From Cytophagales bacterium (GTDB lineage Bacteria > Bacteroidota > Bacteroidia > Cytophagales > Cyclobacteriaceae): a stretch of DNA of 7,434 bases. The stretch is from contig JAGUUF010000260.1 in the NCBI GenBank assembly GCA_020063545.1, positions 1-7,434 of the forward strand. The letters run 5' to 3'. Below the pieces are notes generated by a model. It was not told where the DNA came from. It searched no databases and was given only the letters and a program-made list of their open reading frames with translations. The position numbers and the translations under genes were made by a program. This document shows, one piece after another, positions 7,380 through 7,434 of the stretch. The first letter of the stretch is position 1, and the number at the start of each line of letters is the position of its first letter.

Positions 7380-7415
7380 GGGCTTAACATTTCGCTGCGC
7401 TACATTTTTAAGCCC
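7380..7415 (+). repeat. Inner hairpin GGGCTTAA / TTAAGCCC
   Basis: GGGCTTAA (7380-7387) and TTAAGCCC (7408-7415) form a perfect 8-bp inverted repeat with a 20-base loop, nested inside the larger 7300-7434 palindrome. It could be the terminal structure of the folded attC strand, or a terminator-like hairpin for the upstream gene, though no T-run follows the stem. Confidence 0.5.
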
Positions 7416-7434
7416 TCCTATTCCCCACACTGCA

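Larger units (their letters stand above)
6057..7434 (+). mobile_element. Putative integron gene cassette (right end outside window)
   Basis: The unit runs from the G/TT point of the left core, through a 31-base leader, one gene in cassette orientation, and a long palindromic attC-like site beginning 8 bases after the stop. This spacing is what integron cassettes look like: short leader, one AT-rich open reading frame, stop almost touching the attC. No integrase gene, attI or second cassette is visible. Alternatives are a different element with inverted ends, or a Bacteroidota-specific palindromic repeat family. The true right end should be a second GTTGGGCGC shortly beyond 7434. Confidence 0.5.
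7281..7434 (+). repeat. attC-like palindromic recombination site (truncated by window edge)
   Basis: GCCCAAC (7283-7289) fits the attC inverse-core consensus RYYYAAC. After a short spacer, TGCAATGTGGGG (7300-7311) pairs with CCCCACACTGCA (7423-7434), 11 of 12 positions. The exception is A7304 against C7430, which on the bottom strand becomes a T-G wobble. The bottom strand would therefore fold slightly better, as known for attC sites. The last base in the window is still inside the right arm. If the symmetry continues, the site should end with a GTTGGGC core about 20 bases further on, giving roughly 170 bases, longer than most attC sites. Confidence 0.5.

Noticed and set aside
1..7434. CRISPR arrays, tRNA or rRNA genes
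   Set aside because: No regularly spaced repeats, cloverleaf-like segments or ribosomal RNA motifs were seen on either strand.

Overview
The window looks like the chromosome of a member of the Bacteroidota, most likely a Cytophagales-type organism. The reasons are a DUF5916 outer-membrane protein, the Bacteroidota form of an M1 peptidase, start regions without clear Shine-Dalgarno sequences, and two exact TAnnTTTG boxes (the Bacteroidota -7 promoter element) just upstream of genes. This is inferred from protein families and signals; no database search was possible.

Layout. Three genes lie on the minus strand. From right to left they are a DUF5916/CBM9-like outer-membrane barrel protein (4514 to 2259), a PaaE/HmpA-type flavin plus 2Fe-2S ferredoxin reductase (2194 to 1082, GTG start), and the N-terminal 295 residues of a secreted M1-family metallopeptidase (885 to 1, running off the left edge). 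Divergent from them is purB, adenylosuccinate lyase (4610-5950, plus strand, GTG start). These four genes are ordinary chromosomal genes with moderate to high GC. They do not form an obvious pathway: purB is purine housekeeping, and the minus-strand genes are envelope or redox functions.

The unusual part is 6056 to the right edge. A clearly AT-rich gene (6088-7272) encodes a coiled-coil protein with two predicted membrane helices. It is bracketed by a perfect inverted pair, GTTGGGCGC (6056-6064) and GCGCCCAAC (7281-7289). These match the integron core-site consensuses GTTRRRY and RYYYAAC. Just after the right-hand core, 7300-7311 can pair with 7423-7434 at 11 of 12 positions, and the single mismatch would be a G-T wobble on the bottom strand. 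This is the architecture of a gene cassette followed by a long attC site, cut by the window edge. No integrase and no left-hand attC are visible, so I read it as a lone cassette or the first unit of an integrase-less cassette cluster beside purB. The cargo function is unknown; a membrane-associated defence or stress role is only a hypothesis.
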